Below, in pieces: positions 62,180 through 64,000 of a DNA stretch of 64,000 bases; within the stretch, counting starts at the first letter, position 1; each line of letters begins with the position of its first letter. The DNA is from Bacillus cereus ATCC 14579. Lineage in GTDB: Bacteria; Bacillota; Bacilli; Bacillales; Bacillaceae_G. The DNA lies in assembly GCF_000007825.1 (NCBI RefSeq), contig NC_004722.1, forward strand, positions 5,120,001 through 5,184,000, given 5' to 3'. Below the pieces are notes generated by a model. The model saw nothing but the letters and a program-made list of their open reading frames with translations. It did no database searches and was not told where the DNA came from. A program made the translations under genes and the position numbers.

Positions 62180-63397
62180 TTATCTATTGTTTAAAATCTC
62201 TTTAAAAGTATCAGTAATATATTTTATCTCTTCATTTGTTAATCTTGTATGCAAAGGTAACGTGATTTCATTTTTATACATATTAAATGCATTAGGATAA
62301 TTCTTTATATCAAATCCTAAGTTTTTATACGCTGTAAACATAGGCAATGGTTTATAATGTACATTGCTTGCAATTCCCATCTCGGCTAACTCAATAATAA
62401 TTTTATTTCTTTCAGACTCTTCAATCCCAGGTATTCTTGCTAAATAAAGATGTCCCGATGAAGAGAAATCCTCCCCATAATGTTTCAGACTTTGAATTCC
62501 ATATGGCAACAATTCTTTGTCATACATTTCAATAATCTCTCTACGTCTACCCATAAGAGATTCATATCTATCCAACTGGACTAATCCAATTGCTGCCATT
62601 ATATCTGTCATATTACATTTATAAGCTGGGTAAACAATATCATACTCCCATGCGCCTTTTTGAGTCTTTGCTAGGGCATCCTTAGATTGTCCATGAAGGC
62701 TGTATAACATAAATTGTTGATATACCCACTCATCGTCTAAACCTAAATCATTGCGCCATACAACGCCCCCACCTTCTGCCGTTGTTAAATTCTTCACAGC
62801 ATGGAAAGAATAGCAAGTAAAATCAGCAACTTGTCCACATCTCTTTCCCTTTCGTTCAGCACCAAATGCATGCGCTGCATCGGTCATTACAATTATTCTT
62901 TCAAATAACTCTTGAGTTTTATTATTAGGTTTGAATAAATCTTTTTTGCTTTCTACTACGCTATATATTGTATCGTAATCACACATTTTACCCGCAATAT
63001 CAACTGGAATAATTACCTTAGTCTTTTCAGTAATTGCATCAGCAAGCTTTTCATAATCCATTTCAAAAGAATCAGGAGCTGTATCAACTAAAACAATTTT
63101 TGCTCCTACGTGCTCTATAATTGATGCAGAAGCTGTATAAGTATAAGCTGAAGTAATAACCTCATCTCCGGGTCCTACACCTAAAATTCGAAGTGTTAAC
63201 TCCATAGCAGCCGTAGCTGAGTTTAAGCAAACCGCTTTATTTGTCCCAACATATTCAGCTATTTTCTTTTCAAGTTCCTTTGTTCTAGGACCTGTTGTAA
63301 TCCAACCCGACTTCATCGCTTTTATTACTTCTTCTATTTCTACTTCTGTAATGTCTGGTGGAGAAAACGGGATATTTCTTATTGTATTATTAATCAT
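62180..63397 (-). CDS. DegT/DnrJ/EryC1/StrS-family sugar aminotransferase
   Basis: This 405-residue PLP enzyme has GPRTKELEKKIAEYVG, the cofactor block MTDAAHAFGA, and the PLP-binding Lys in SFHAVKNLTTAEGG. It transaminates a 4-keto nucleotide sugar made by the dehydratase upstream, as PseC, PglE or ArnB do. The product feeds the repeat unit and likely the ATP-grasp ligase 16 bp downstream. Confidence 0.93.
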   Translation of the reverse strand: MINNTIRNIPFSPPDITEVEIEEVIKAMKSGWITTGPRTKELEKKIAEYVGTNKAVCLNSATAAMELTLRILGVGPGDEVITSAYTYTASASIIEHVGAKIVLVDTAPDSFEMDYEKLADAITEKTKVIIPVDIAGKMCDYDTIYSVVESKKDLFKPNNKTQELFERIIVMTDAAHAFGAERKGKRCGQVADFTCYSFHAVKNLTTAEGGGVVWRNDLGLDDEWVYQQFMLYSLHGQSKDALAKTQKGAWEYDIVYPAYKCNMTDIMAAIGLVQLDRYESLMGRRREIIEMYDKELLPYGIQSLKHYGEDFSSSGHLYLARIPGIEESERNKIIIELAEMGIASNVHYKPLPMFTAYKNLGFDIKNYPNAFNMYKNEITLPLHTRLTNEEIKYITDTFKEILNNR

Positions 63398-63496
63398 TTA
63401 AGCTTCCTCACTTTACTCATTAATTTTCGTTTTAAAACTAGCTAGCTAATCTTAAATATCCAGCAAAAGCCTCTTGTTATACTCAATATTTTAAAT

Positions 63497-64000
63497 TTAG
63501 CTATTCACTTCAACTTTATTATTCGCAAAATCTAATAAGGTTTTCCTAATACTCTCTTGACTCATCTGCTCAAACTCATCTATAAATTGTTGAATGGATT
63601 CAAAATCTTTTAAAACAGCCTTTCCTATATGGATTTTAGGAAATACTTGTTCCTTATGAATTTCATTATCATTTAACAACTCTTCGTACATCTTCTCTCC
63701 CGGTCTTAGTCCACTATATTCAATTCCAATTTCCTCAATAGAATAACCCGAAAGCTGAATTAAATTCTTTGCCAAATCTGCAATTTTAACAGGTTCGCCC
63801 ATATCCAATACAAATAGCTCTCCACCTCTTGCCAAAGATCCTGCTTGGATTACAAGTCGTGATGCCTCTGGAATGGTCATAAAGTAACGGGTAATATCTG
63901 GGTGGGTAACTGTAACTGGTCCCCCACTTTGAATTTGTTTTTTAAACAATGGAATTACACTTCCGCGACTACCTAATACATTTCCAAACCTAACAGCAAC
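63497..64000 (-). CDS. Nucleotide-sugar 4,6-dehydratase (CapD/PglF-like), N-terminus outside window
   Basis: The frame is open to the last base; 167 residues of the C-terminal end are visible. The opening block RFGNVLGSRGSVIP and the later THPDITRYFMTIPEASRLV and YSGLRPGEKMYEELL are typical of the membrane-bound or soluble UDP-GlcNAc 4,6-dehydratases (CapD, PglF, FlaA1 group). It should make the 4-keto-6-deoxy sugar used by the aminotransferase. The TTG at 63949 is internal, not the start. Confidence 0.92.
   Translation of the reverse strand, partial: VAVRFGNVLGSRGSVIPLFKKQIQSGGPVTVTHPDITRYFMTIPEASRLVIQAGSLARGGELFVLDMGEPVKIADLAKNLIQLSGYSIEEIGIEYSGLRPGEKMYEELLNDNEIHKEQVFPKIHIGKAVLKDFESIQQFIDEFEQMSQESIRKTLLDFANNKVEVNS

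Noticed and set aside
1..64000. CRISPR array, prophage, IS element or restriction/abortive defence island
   Set aside because: No spaced direct repeats of CRISPR length, transposase, integrase or recognised defence gene was found. The SNF2/SWIM pair resembles the chromosomal YwqA/YwqB genes rather than a defence system.

Overview
The window is a low-GC Gram-positive chromosome segment that reads as the Bacillus cereus group (cereus/thuringiensis/anthracis). Pointers are: SH3b-domain enterotoxin-like wall proteins, a ComK paralogue, a YthAB-type cytochrome bd oxidase, short dispersed repeats of the kind known from this group, AGGAGG-type ribosome binding sites, and frequent TTG/GTG starts. No rRNA, tRNA, phage, insertion sequence or CRISPR array was seen. 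The first and last genes run off the window.

Layout. 1-15.6 kb: end of an acyltransferase-3 gene, a VOC protein, a YhgE/Pip membrane protein divergent from a LysR regulator, a secreted GH8-like glycosidase (YdaJ-like), a bd oxidase pair, an ArsB-like permease, thiC under a TPP riboswitch, a lactate permease and small membrane proteins. 15.6-29.5 kb: envelope genes, including an LTA synthase, D-alanine aminotransferase, a five-SH3 NlpC/P60 hydrolase, a NupC transporter, a degenerate GGDEF protein overlapping a processive glycosyltransferase (YdaK/YdaM-like), a BCCT transporter and an SH3-3D protein with a WalR-type box. 29.5-40.4 kb: a three-gene zinc-ribbon/TcaA-like membrane operon, a SWIM protein plus SNF2 helicase (YwqB/YwqA-like), VanZ, the DUF1659/DUF2922 pair, a ComK paralogue and an orphan sigma factor. 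40.5-51 kb: a YknXYZW-like ABC exporter, an XRE/DUF3278 pair with twin operators, and a two-component system driving a solute-binding lipoprotein and an organophosphate transporter (PgtABCP-like logic). 51-64 kb: an AT-rich polysaccharide locus, all on the minus strand: 4,6-dehydratase, aminotransferase, ATP-grasp, epimerase, initiating sugar transferase, three transferase/polymerase genes, flippase, LCP ligase, SGNH-like protein and galE.

Main themes. Envelope building and remodelling dominate. Sugar activation, lipid-linked assembly (initiating transferase, GTs, Wzy, Wzx) and wall attachment (LCP) form one complete Wzx/Wzy-type pathway. A second, c-di-GMP-like exopolysaccharide module (YdaJ/K/M) is split over about 18 kb. 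Points outside ordinary annotation are a C-rich candidate small RNA near 18.2 kb, a 73-bp near-perfect hairpin element at 40.4 kb, repeats that contain the stop codons of neighbouring genes, and a riboswitch whose aptamer strand mimics its own terminator. Start sites were re-chosen for several genes where the longest frame lacks a ribosome binding site.
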